Of a DNA stretch of 64,000 nucleotides, positions 12,338 to 23,447 are shown one piece after another (position 1 is the first letter of the stretch; every line of letters begins with the position of its first letter). A model generated the notes under the pieces. That model worked only from the letters and a program-made list of their open reading frames with translations. It ran no database searches and was not told the origin of the DNA. The stretch is from Atherinomorus stipes (taxonomy: Eukaryota > Chordata > Actinopteri > Atheriniformes > Atherinidae), in contig JALJCO010013732.1 in NCBI GenBank assembly GCA_023101725.1, forward strand, positions 1 through 64,000. The letters are read 5' to 3'. Both the position numbers and the translations under genes were made by a program.

Positions 12338-12366
12338 CCCCCCCCCCCCCCCCCCCCCCCCCCCCC
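12338..12366. repeat. homopolymer C run
   Basis: An uninterrupted run of about 29 cytosines on the plus strand in the divergent intergenic region. Its length is likely polymorphic or uncertain in any assembly, and the G-rich complement could form a quadruplex. Confidence 0.9.
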
Positions 12367-12439
12367 ATTAAAGAGAAGGTTCAATTCCCAATATTTATTA
12401 AAATAAAGAGAACTGAAAAAAAGTGAAATAAAACATACT

Positions 12440-12800
12440 GTTAAAACGTTATTTTGTCAAATGAAATATTGATTGTGAATTGTGCTTTGAAAAATCATTA
12501 AAAAAAAAAAACTTATCCCAGACAAATTAAAGCACCTTCATGAGCAGTGGCCCAAAACACCTGTCAACAGGTGCAGAATGAAAAAAATGAAAATGAAATG
12601 AAAAATACTTTATTTATCCCAGAAGGGAAATTCAATAATGTAAAAATAATATAAAAAATAAAATAATGTAAAAAAGAAGTGTGATTGACAATTATAGGAA
12701 ACACTTTATCGTAGTGACTACCTCAAAATGTTGCTCAAACAATTATGGTTTTTAAATTTAAAAAATCAATGTCATGATTTTCATCATTTTAAAATTTTAC
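12440..12800. mobile_element. decayed partial copy of the CAGTYGTCCTC TIR family
   Basis: Shares in order the words gaattgtgctttga, ttatcccagac, aacacctgtcaacaggtg, gtgactacctcaaaatgttg and atcaatgtcatga with the better copies at 12842-13280, 41777-42430 and 45472-45970. It is interrupted at about 12600-12650 by actttatttatcccagaagg, typical of the tail of another teleost retroelement. Confidence 0.6.
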
Positions 12801-12841
12801 TACTTTTCTACATTTCAACTTAAACATGTATATATATAGGC

Positions 12842-13280
12842 TACAGTTGTCCTCAAAATGATTCATACCCTTCAATTATAGAAAAGGCTAAATTCACAAT
12901 AGTAATTCAAATAACAGGAAACTAAAGAAACAATAAATGAAAATTTACAAAATTATAAAATATTGCTTTAGAATTGTGGTTGAAAGTAATTTTTGAAAAA
13001 ACAAATAAACAAAACTATCTCAGACACATTACGGCACCTTTCCTTTGAACAGTATACCAAAATATTTGTCAAGTCTTTTTAAATATTAGAGAAAACACCT
13101 GATTGCAGTGATTGCCTCAAAGTGTTGTTCAACAAAATTTTAGCTTTGGAGCCCATGCGTGCTTGTTTACTTGTTTTTATCTTTTATGTTTGTTTTTAAT
13201 ATTTATTTATAATATTTATATCAAACCACAATTCAAAATCAATGTCATGATGTTCATAGAATTTTTATTCTAATTAATAT
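12842..13280. mobile_element. partial TIR element, CAGTYGTCCTC family
   Basis: Left terminus tacagttgtcctcaaaatga is intact and preceded by TA-rich sequence. The interior matches the copies near 42 and 45.5 kb (acacctgattgcagtgattg, agctttggagccca, acaattcaaaatcaatgtca). The right terminus is missing, so this copy is truncated. Confidence 0.75.
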
Positions 13281-13378
13281 GTGTTATTACTTTCCCCTGT
13301 ATTATTATTATGTATTATATATTATTACTTAGATACTTATATATACTGTACATAGACCATTTTGATTTCATCAGGGAA

Positions 13379-13490
13379 TATATATATATATATATATATA
13401 TATACTGTATATATATATATATATATACTGTATATATATATATACATATATATCGATATATATATACATATATATATCGATATGGTGTTT
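13379..13490. repeat. AT microsatellite with internal palindromes
   Basis: Long (AT)n blocks separated by actgtatatat and tatatcgatatata interruptions. The whole tract is close to self-complementary and could extrude as a cruciform or be unstable in replication. Confidence 0.9.
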
Positions 13491-14393
13491 TGCTAGGCAG
13501 TGTAAATTGTTAAATTCACCTTGATTTCCTTGCTTACTTTCTTTCATTCATTCATTTATTCATTCTTTCATTTGTTCATCAAGATTTTCACTCTTAATTT
13601 TGATTAAGTTTTTCCTCACTCTTATTTTTGACAGATTTATCCATTTTCTGTGGCGCATCATTTCATCTAGTATAGATATGTCTGCTTTATTCCCTTATGC
13701 ATCTTAGCTTTTATCCCACAGCCTATGACTTCATCTTGATGCATATCCATTTATCAAGCCCTCGCAAATTAAATTTCCCCCTCCTGCATTGCCTGTGACG
13801 CAAGATTTAGCGTCACGTGTTATGCGTTGCGTAGGAGCTGCTGAGAATACAACTAACTACTAGGTGGCCATCGCCATAACGCAGAGGGGGGTCATTGCTC
13901 ATGCGCGCTACAGGACGACGTTGTTATCCTCTTATGCCCCATCCTCACACACAAGCAAACAAACAGTGGTGAATTTGTCCAGCGGTGGAATTATTTTCCA
14001 CACATGCTGCAGGTGAGTTCAGACATGCGGGCTTCAGACTGTGAGGTCAGTCATCGGCAGTGAGTAAAAACCGGCCCGCTGCATCGCTCTGAGTGATGTC
14101 CGGAGGCGGGGAAACATTTTGGACACCTGAGTGGACGTGACTTCAAACAGCAGACTGGACATCATGGATGACAAAGCTGACTGATGCTTCGCGTGTGTAA
14201 CTGTAGTAGATTTTATTTTGCTCCACACGAGTACTACGATGGCTTTGTAAGCGAGCTCCCCCTCGTGTAGCTTGTTGATTGATGTCTGCATGTGATGTCC
14301 TGAGTGGACGTCTGCTTTCAGAGAAGAGGGTGGGGATGAATGACAATTATGTTTACAGATGGACTAATCTGCTGTCCTCTGTATTTACAGGAG

Positions 14394-17300
14394 ATGTCCT
14401 CCTACGTCCTCCTCACAGCACTTTTTACCCTTCCCGTTGTCGCAGGTAAGATTTTAATTATTTTATTTTATTTTACTTTTTTCCTATAAGACACCTCAGC
14501 TGTGACACTTGGATATAAATGTTGAAAGAGCCATGGTCCACTTATAAATTAGTTACTAGGCCTATACATAATTTTTGTTTCATCTAAATTTTCTGTTTTA
14601 GATGAGAACAGGATCCCCCCATCTGAAGTCTCTTCAAGACTTCAGTTAAACAGTTAAATGGAAAATCTGAATTTTTTGATAACAAAATTAGGGGGAAAAA
14701 TCAGCTCTAGAGACTTCTTAATCAGCTGAAAGTTTTGTTGATTTTATTTTATCAGTGTTCCCTATTATTTAATTTGCTTTTTGGATAGAGATAATGTTTG
14801 TGGCCTATCTGAAGGTCAGTCCACAATAAAATACTGTATTTGAAATATTAGGAATTAAAAGCTATCACTCAGTGGTACCATAACATTCTCACTAATAATC
14901 TTTATTCACCTCTGTCCACAGGTTGGGATTTACTAGGTGAGTCTGTTGCTCCGTTTTGACTCCTAATTCTTTGAGAACTGCGAAGTGAACAATTTTAAAT
15001 CATAAGAGTTGCTAATCTTTATTTTTGCATCCTTACAGGTGAAAGGGAGAAAGTCCAGATGGTGTGTGTTGGAAAGGAATTTCGTTTACCGGTGGACTCG
15101 ACTTCTAGGATTGTGACTTTTACACCGGACTCTGGGGGACCAAAACAAGTCCTGCTGGAGAGAACCACTGTGAGTGGAAGTGTGAGCACTTGTGTTTCTT
15201 GTGTTTGTTGTGCAACAGACTGACAACAGCTAGCCATTGTAAAGACTATGATTATTGCTAGGGTTCCTGCACGGTCTTAAAAAGTCTTAAAAGTCTGAAA
15301 TTTACAAAACTGCATTTAATACCTTAAAAAGTCCTTAAATTTGACAATTTTGGTCTTAAATTTCATATGGTAGGTCTTACATTATGTGATGCTACAACTG
15401 ATTTCCGTCACTTGTGACAAGATGACACAAGGAAAGAAAAAACAAACATCCGCATGTTTTTCCCAACCAATAAATCTTGACAAAGTCTGTATATTAGCCA
15501 ATCAGAAAGAGTCAGAAATGTCTGACACACATCTACATGGTGAAAACAACCTTACAGTGACCGGAATATTTTGTGGATTTGTGAGTTTATTTGTTAACAT
15601 ACAGTATACTCTGTTCATGTGTGTGTGGTTGTTTTTGTTCAATCTATCTTTTTTTACGTTATCTTGGTATTGCGGAAGGATTTGTGTTTTTGCCAGTGTG
15701 GCCGTAAAATAGGCATTCAATTCTAATCAAAGTGGTCTTAAAAAGGTCTTAAAAAGTTTTAAATTTAACTTGTAAAAACTTGTAGGAACCCTGCTGACTG
15801 ATGAGTTTTAGATAAAACATTTTACCTTTAGAAATAGATGCAAATAAAAATATTTCAGTGCTATTATAAAGTCAAAATGCAGCATAATTGTATGTAAGGC
15901 AGTGTGAATGTTATTCGTTATGGCTTTAGCTTACTTTTTCCCCAGACAATGATTTTTTTCTTTAAATTGCATTAGCTGTGGATTAATAAGATTTATTTGT
16001 TGACTTGGTTTTGTTGTTATTCTGGGGGAAATTTGGAAAACTGGAATAAATAAAAAAAAAAATGAATAAAAATAGAAAGCCGATTTTGAGTTTCAGGGAA
16101 ACCTCATCACTAGCTCCCCTTAAAATAAAGGTCTTATACAAAACAATAGTACAATATACTACTAGTAATAAACTGATGCTTGTAGTAATTAAATGTGAAC
16201 TTGAATTAATGGTGCAAACTCATTTTAGAGATTTTTCAAATAATCAGCAACTTTACGGAAAAAGTACTGGACAGATTAACCTGAAATTTTCACCAGCTGT
16301 GTGTCTCAGCCAAAGGACGAACCCATTAAATTTTGGTGGTGATCCGGATCACCTTCTGGATCCAGGAATTTTTTGAAGGATTCTTTATGATAGCGAAAGC
16401 TGCTTGGCGGTGGTCTGCGCTCTCCAAGTGCTTTTTTAGTTAGAGATTAACTGGGTTATTATTGCTAACAGTTGCACACGAGAAGAGATACGTAACCAAA
16501 TAAACAAGACATGCATTAATCCTGATTGGACAATATTAATGAATTAAGTTTAAAAAAAAAAAGTTTTAAAAAGACTGTTAATTTGTGTGTGTGTGTTTTT
16601 TCTTTTCTGCCTCTCAATTTGAACATTAATTTGAAATTTAAGTAGCTGGTAAGTAGTTGGTTTTAATTCTGATTTAGTCATAGAAAACTTTGGCAACAAG
16701 GGCAATCTCTGCTAATACTACTGCAGTTTTTAATATTTTTTTTATGTTGTCTGAAGCGCAGATTCCACTGTTTTCCTCCATAATAATTTGGTCAAGGCTT
16801 CTTTGTCTCCATCTTCTCCTTTTTCATCACTCTCATACTGTCAGACATGTGCATTGATTTATTGTCATGCTGATAACCCAACAACTCTTCTCAAACTGGG
16901 TTTTGCACTATTTTGCATATCACACAGTGATGTTTTCATTTCATCATTCTTCACAAAGCGTTCAATCCTCACTGCAGAGACAGCAAGGCAGCTGGGTTTG
17001 CTGGGTTTTAGACAGTACAGTGTTCAATTGTTCAATTATTAAAGATGCAGCGACGCATTCCCAGAGACTTTCCTTTGATTTTCTCTTTCCATCAAGAAAT
17101 TGTTCCCATAGAGAACATGCCTTAACTTTGAAAACTTGCCAGTATAAGTTGTGCATTTTACCTGTGTCCACTTTGACTTTTGCCCATGAACCGCCACCTG
17201 TCAGTGAATACTGATGTAAAATCCCTCACAGCTCAGCTTGAAACTCACGCAGTGTCTTGTGTAGTATTTTTTTTTTCTACAATGCAGACCAATATTCTTA

Positions 17301-20300
17301 AACTTGTTTCACTGTGACTCCTCCTGGAAGAATCTTAACAGTAACAGTCTTCTTAAAATTGAAAAATGTTAAATCAGGGCATCAAAATCATGAGTTAATG
17401 CCTAGTAGATTAATGGTATAATGTTTTTAAAGTATATGATATTATTATTTAGTCTTTTGAAAACAAAGCTAAAATGGTTAATTTTGGTCTAGCATTGTTT
17501 TGTTGGCTTTTCTTTTCTTTTTCCTTAAAGGTACAGTATGTAAGAATGACTGACATCTAGTGGTAAAGATGGGTATTTGGAAGAAAAGATGTTTTCTTTC
17601 AAATGACTTCATATTCCAAGCACTGTTGTAAATGTACAGTGGCTGTCAGTGCCAAAAGTCTCCCAGACATAAAGATGTTTTTATCTGTGAGTGGATCCAG
17701 TGGTCTCAGGTGTAGCTATGACTGAACTATAGTAACTATTTTTTATGTCTTTTAAGGCATTACTTATCCCAAACAGTGCTTTAACTCTCATTAAACAAAG
17801 CTGGTACAGCAGTTTTAAAGTTCAGAAGGTTTTCACTTCACCCACATTGTTTTGTCCTTTCAGGGACACCGTAGTAAAAATGGTGGAACAAATATGGCAG
17901 CCTCCATATGTGCACCACCCAGCAAGTAGATATAAATGACTCATTCTAAGAAAATAAACACATAACAGCTGTTCTAGTCCATCGATTACACATCAATAGA
18001 AACACTGCTTTGAATTACATATCACATTTTTCTGACATTGACCTTTCATTTTTTACATACTGGTACAGTACCTTTAATTTTTTTAAAATCTTTTAATATA
18101 CAGTATAAGTACAGTATATTCTGTAGATCATGTTAATTAACAAATGAAAACATTTCATTTAAATATTCTCATCCTCAAAAACTGGTTTATTTTATTTTCT
18201 CTAAAGAATCTTTACTTATAATTCAGGGGTTTTTAACTATTCTGACTATATTTTCTGTCCGCCTGCAGGTGAAGGACCCACGTTTCGAATGGACCAGAGA
18301 TAAGACGTTAGTCCTGAAAGAAGTGTCTCACAGCGATCAGGGACTTTATGCTAACAAACTATCAGTTGGATTCACTTATGAGACGGTTCACCTGATTGTT
18401 TCAGGTATAACAGCTTAATTTCGTTTGTTAAATTTCTCTTATCTCTTTCTAATTTGCCACCAGAGTCATGCATCATCTATCACCTGCTCCTTTGATTGGC
18501 TTAAAATTAAATGGTTTGATTCATATTCACTAATTTGGCCACAAGATTTATCTGTATCCTGTTATTAAAAGTACACATGGTACCTCAGGATTGTTAGTTC
18601 AGTACTTTGTGTTTCTCCATTGTCTCATGCATCTTTGTCCCTCTTCAGAATGCATCAAGCCCTATCGGAAAAACTACGGGGAGAACTTTGAGCACAGCAT
18701 CCCTGAAAATGCGTCTGTGCTGGAGTTTTATCCGCGGGGTGCTCCGCAGGAGGCCATGCCAGTCGTGTTATGGAACCGGACAAACCCTGAAACAAGCGAA
18801 GCGGGCCGCGGGCGGCTGCTGCGAGGGGGGAAGGTCTGGGTGGCAGAGAGGGTCACACAGGCAGACCAAGGCAACTACACTGTGAGAGACGACAGCGGGA
18901 AGGTGCTGTCTCGCAGCACCCTCTCTGTTCGTGGTGAGCAGAGACAGAGGCTTTTAAGAGGCTGACAGTTATTAGTTTTTACTTTCAGTGCTGATAACTA
19001 TATTTACTCTTTCTTTTTCCATCTTTTACCCTCTCATACCTTCACCTTTCCTTCATATTCCACTAATACCCTGACTGCATACTCATGCAGGACACTCCTT
19101 CAATGTTACACGCTTCACCAAGGAGTCACTGACCCTCCCCTTATTTCTCCCTGTCCATCATGCCCATCTCATTTTCACCCCTGGAAGATTTCCCGATGAG
19201 TCCTCCCTGGGCCCTTTTGACCCCAAACCCCCACGTGGCCCGGTGCAGCTGGTTCGTGAAGGCCAGATAACGGACCACGACTTCCGATACAGAGGTATCG
19301 TCTCTCTGAACAGGAACGGATCCATCCATGAGGTCGTCATCGCAAGGCTCACGTCCCGGCACGATGGGCTGTATGAGGTCAGAGACGGGAATGGCAACCT
19401 GGTGTCCTCCACCTACCTGCATATGATTGGTGAGTTGCGCCACACGTTTGCCTTTGTCTGAGATTGTAGCTTCACAGTCACTCATCTTAGCACCTGTCCC
19501 CTTTCTGTGTTCATAATCCTTCCAGACAAAAGGGGGGGCTCTTGGCGAGCACTCTTTAAGTCCATCACAGTCCCTTCTGGCATGTTTGTGTCGCTGGCTG
19601 GTTTCATCTTGTTCATGAAGCGCTACCCGACCTGCAGCCTCTCACAGATCATCAACGGCATCAGAACAAACCGCACGCCATCAGCCAACCCCCCAAGTGT
19701 TAACATCCAGGTGAGGGGAAACAGACAGTAAGCTAACATTTTTTATTGTGCTAGTTACAAGGCTGACATACCAGGGTGACATCAGTTTGGACTTCACTAT
19801 TTTTAGTGTTTAAGTTCTTTACTACATGACCAACATTCTTAGGTCAGTCTTATGTCAACACTTAACAAATGTTAGTACTTACTGATTAGTTTTGTTTAAA
19901 AAAAAAAGAAGAAGCTACAAATAAATGCAACATACCTGAAGAAAAAAACATAAAAGATTAAATTTTCAGCTAATATGTCTTTCTAAAGAAAAATAATTTG
20001 GAAAATGTAGGTTCACAGATGGTCTCAGAATGTGTAATGCATCTAACAGCACAAATAACTTCTTGTGTTGTGACATTGGTTTGCTGAAATGTCTGACCAA
20101 GATGTTCAGAAGAGTTTCTTACAAATGCTACATGTTTCAAATGTGAAATTTACATTTCAGTGCAAATAACAAGTGTAAAATAGCAAAATTAAAAGCAGAC
20201 CAAACATGGTTCAGATTAAATAAGACAGGCCCCACCTTTCACTCAGCAACTCACTTGGGTTTGAAGATATATGTGTGATAAAACTTTTAAAACAATGTTT

Positions 20301-21304
20301 ATTTCCTTGAAAATTTAATGAGCTGTGGGATCCAAAGAAAATGACTTATGAAATGTCTTCATTATTTATTAATGGCAATATTTTATCTTGATTGTTTTAT
20401 AGGATATTGTATTGTGGTGTTTCAAATAACAGAGATCTGCTGTGGTTTGCATTCATAAATAAAAACAATATGTTGGCTTAGAGGTTATTATTATCTAGGT
20501 GCTTGGTTAGAACTGACAACTACAGGATCAAAAAGAGAATCATGAAGACTTTGTTGGCAAAAATATGATGGCATGTTGACCAGAAACGAACCAACTTAAC
20601 TTACTGGAATGTGAAACTGTTCCCAAATAGAACTGATAATAAAAAGATGCTGCTGGTTTACTTCTGAGTTTATATTTGTCTGCATTTTTGTGTGTGTGCA
20701 TTTGCAGGACTACAGTCAGTCTCATCCGCCCCCTCCAGCCTATTACAGTCACACCGAGCATCCTGCAACACCAAGAAAATGGACTCCAAGAGCCAGTCCT
20801 GCTCACACTGTAAGGCAAATAACTGAATCAAAGCAGTTAAAACCGCCAGCTTGAATCAAGTACATGAGCATATGACCTGTTGTTTTTTTTTTTTTTCCAG
20901 GGTTACACTCCTGTTACAATTGGGCCTCCTAGAGCTGAGAATCAGGAAGTACAAAGATTGAGAGCTGGGAGCGCCTCTAATCAGAATGTAGCCACTGAGG
21001 TAAAATTAGTCTCGGCTCCACCTGTCAGTCTTTCCATGTTTAAGTTACTCTTAAAAATCAAGTTCTCCTCATTTCTTTCAAGGATGGCAATTCCAGAGAA
21101 GAAGAGGAGAGGATTTTCTTTCCTATGCCTGGAGCGTCAGACTGTCTACACTCCACTGAGGACTGTGTTCAGTTCCAGATTAAGAAAGATGAAAATAAGG
21201 AAAGGTGGAGCAAATCAAAAGAGTTTTTTTCCACATTGCCACTGGACATTGACACCTCTGAATCCTGCAGTGTTTACACATCGAAGAAGCTGGACTTTTC
21301 ATAA
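14394..21304 (+). CDS. uncharacterised Ig-like single-pass membrane protein B (10 exons, 521 aa)
   Basis: Exons: 14394-14445, 14922-14936, 15039-15169, 18269-18404, 18649-18933, 19091-19429, 19526-19710, 20708-20809, 20901-20999, 21083-21304; 1566 nt, all phases close. Signal peptide MSSYVLLTALFTLPVVAG, a split Ig-like unit, two single-exon Ig-like units (phase 1-1 exons), a helix SITVPSGMFVSLAGFILFM, then a cytoplasmic tail of about 185 residues. F-strand positions read SDQGLYANK, ADQGNYTVR and HDGLYEVRD, again without cysteine. Potential N-glycans: NAS, NRT, NYT, NVT, NGS. The tail has a PPxY motif (PPPPAYY) and ends CSVYTSKKLDFS, matching gene A. It differs from gene A by a 15-nt second coding exon, a longer third unit and one extra tail exon. 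Family not recognised; a surface receptor or adhesion role is inference. AATAAA at 21961-21966 is a candidate 3' end. Confidence 0.82.
14922..14936 (+). other. 15-nt microexon of Ig-like gene B
   Basis: The sequence between ctgtccacag and gtgagtct is 15 nt, enters in phase 1 and leaves in phase 1, adding WDLLG-like residues just after the signal peptide. Skipping it would keep the frame, so it could be an optional cassette. The paralog gene A has no counterpart. Confidence 0.65.
15258..15793. mobile_element. TIR element with AGGGTTCCTRCA termini
   Basis: Left end tagggttcctgcacggtctt; right end reversed cagggttcctacaagttttt. Both subterminal regions are rich in ggtcttaaaaagtctta words. It lies in a large intron of Ig-like gene B. 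The 108-aa open frame inside (15386-15712) has no recognisable domain and is not called a gene. The element type is common in teleost genomes. Confidence 0.8.
16242..16390 (+). repeat. interspersed repeat, copy 2 (inverted relative to 1447-1610)
   Basis: Carries aaattttcaccagctgtgtg, gatccggatcaccttctgga and tccaggaatttttt, the reverse complement of the words in 1447-1610. It lies in an intron of Ig-like gene B. Family not identified. Confidence 0.7.
17525..18077. mobile_element. TIR element with TTAAAGGTAC termini
   Basis: Left end ttaaaggtacagtatgtaag; right end reversed ttaaaggtactgtaccagta, then tgtaa. The interior, about 550 bp, has no coding capacity. It lies just upstream of the gene B exon at 18269, in the same large intron. 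Confidence 0.8.
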
Positions 21305-23447
21305 AAACAGAAGTTGAAATAAGGGAAGAACTGTAGGTCATGGAGTGAAAAAACAACAAATGATTCTGGGGTAACATTATGGAAGAGAACAATATCTCCT
21401 GTGCAATTTGCACAGTTTTAATATTTTGGTTTGATTTTATTTTTTTTTAAGCATGAATTGAGTATTAACCTTGCTGTATCACATTGCACTGGTTGATAGT
21501 GCACCCGAAGTCTCCCTCTATTACCTACCTCCAGACCCTCAGGACCAATATGATCTGCACAATATTCTCTGAGTGTCTCAGTGTCTGTTGGTGTTATATT
21601 ATCTCTATGGGTGCATAGAAATTAGAGTAGTGACACTAATGTTTGCAAAAGAGATTTTTAAGTACTTTGCATCAATATAATATAAAACTCGAGTGCATAC
21701 CCATCATGTTGACCTTTCTTAACCATAGAAACAATTACTTAGCATTTTAAAAGTCTGTTTTGGTTTTAATTTATTTTTCTTTTTACATTTTTTTAAAGAT
21801 ATAACACATTTACCCTGGAGATAATTACATAAGTATGTGATATTTAACATATTTCTCCAAATATTGCAACAGTCTGTAAATATTAGAGACTCGTGTAAAG
21901 AATATTCACATAATTTTCCATTATCAACAAAGTCAAAATGTCAAAATGTCCTGTTCAAAGAATAAAATTAATATTTAACACATGCATCTCAAAATACTTC
22001 ATTTTTATACAGTGCTGAGCAGGCATCTTTGGTAACATTAACATTTTGTTATGGCCAGGAAAACAGTCAATGGGTGCTATTACTTATCAAAATATGTGAA
22101 TATAAATGAATATGTAGTATGTTAGGAAAATATAGGCCATTGTTTGATTTGACCATCTTTTTCTTCAACAGAACCTAAACTTTCTTAGAAAAGCTTTCTG
22201 TCATTTTTTTTAAGTAGTCTTCAGGAAAGGTTCTCCATGTTTCTTTAGAGATATTTCAAAGCTTTTCTTTGGATGTTAACTGACTTTTCCTTATTTCTCT
22301 TAGAAGATAACCCTGTATTGCCACAACTAATATTAATGTCAAGGCTTTGGTCAGGATTCATTACTCTATGAGACCTGTTGTCACTGATTTCCAGTCTAGT
22401 TTGTGTCTCATTTGGTATAGGTCAGCCTTTACTCCTAGTTTCTTTTCCTTGAGCATTGGTTTTTGACTCCCACCCTTTCATAGAAATGAGTTGTGATTAA
22501 AACTTCAGTCCATAAAGGGCTGAATGCATCAGTATGTTCCTGAGTCAGGTCTTTTATTACTTTCAGGTCCTAATTATCTGCTTTAGATGGGCTCTTAAGA
22601 CCTGGCCTACCAATTTCCCTTTTTCATCCTTTATTCATTCAGCTTCCTTAGTTTTTAAAGTTATGTGAAGTTTTCAACCAATAGCTCTTTGAGTCACATT
22701 CTCTGTGCAAAAATTGTATATATTTATTGTATGTTAAACTGTAATGTTGGGCATTTTTCAAAGACACAGCTAAAGAAATGGGACCTATGTGTCTGTGACA
22801 GGCTGTCAAGTCCCTAAAAAATACTACATCAAATTGATTATTTGCTGTTTGTTGCAGAGATGCAACACAGTTTCTCCCCCGCTTGAGTATATGTCTTTCT
22901 CATGTTTAAATATATATAGGTCAAGTATAAAGCATTTTGTATACAATCTATGGTATGAAGCGGCTTTGAAAAGAAAAGAAAAGCATTCTTCCAAAAATGA
23001 TCAGCAAGAGCTGGACTGAAAAAAGAATGACAGAAGCCATTCTCCATGGATAAACATTGGAAGACCTTCAGATAGCTTGGAGAGGCATTGCTCAAAATTA
23101 TTTCAGAGGTTACTCGTTGAAAGCAAAATATAAGGAAATAAGGACTAACTGGAACAAATGCAGTAAAAGAAAAAGTAAAAAAAAAAAAAAAAAAAAAGAA
23201 AACGTTATGCGACCATGGCAGCGCAGTGATGTTTTTGTAACAGTAGAGGGCAGTGTAAAAACAATGGTTTGAATACTGATGTGGAAAAGCAGCGCAGAAG
23301 AAAAAGTCGCAGTTCCTTTATAGCGGCAATGAAAGGACGTGTTACTTCAAATTTTAGCAAAACATAAGTCTGCATTTGCGAGAAAAATCACCTGTGAGCT
23401 AGAATAAATAACTTTTAAGAGGGAACTGTTTGGACCGCGTTCAGAAG
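21305..23447. other. 3'UTR of Ig-like gene B and intergenic region to prpf19
   Basis: AT-rich sequence with no exon series recognised. The first about 680 bp, to the AATAAA at 21961-21966, is probably 3'UTR. A run of about 20 A lies at 23177-23198. The last about 180 bp before 23448 should contain the prpf19 promoter and 5'UTR; no TATA box is evident there. Confidence 0.6.

Larger units (their letters stand above)
11635..14393. other. intergenic region between two divergent Ig-like genes
   Basis: About 2.76 kb with no coding exon recognised; it must hold both promoters. It contains a poly-C run, two decayed copies of a TIR family, an AT microsatellite and a CpG-richer part at about 13790-13990 with CACGTG at 13815-13820. 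The CpG-richer part is nearest gene B and is its most likely promoter area. Confidence 0.6.

Noticed and set aside
15386..15712. 108-aa plus-strand frame as a gene
   Set aside because: It lies wholly inside a TIR transposon and shows no recognisable domain.
20880..21317. 145-aa plus-strand frame over the tail exons of Ig-like gene B
   Set aside because: It reads through two introns out of the phase set by the spliced model; the spliced frame matches the paralog's C-terminus.
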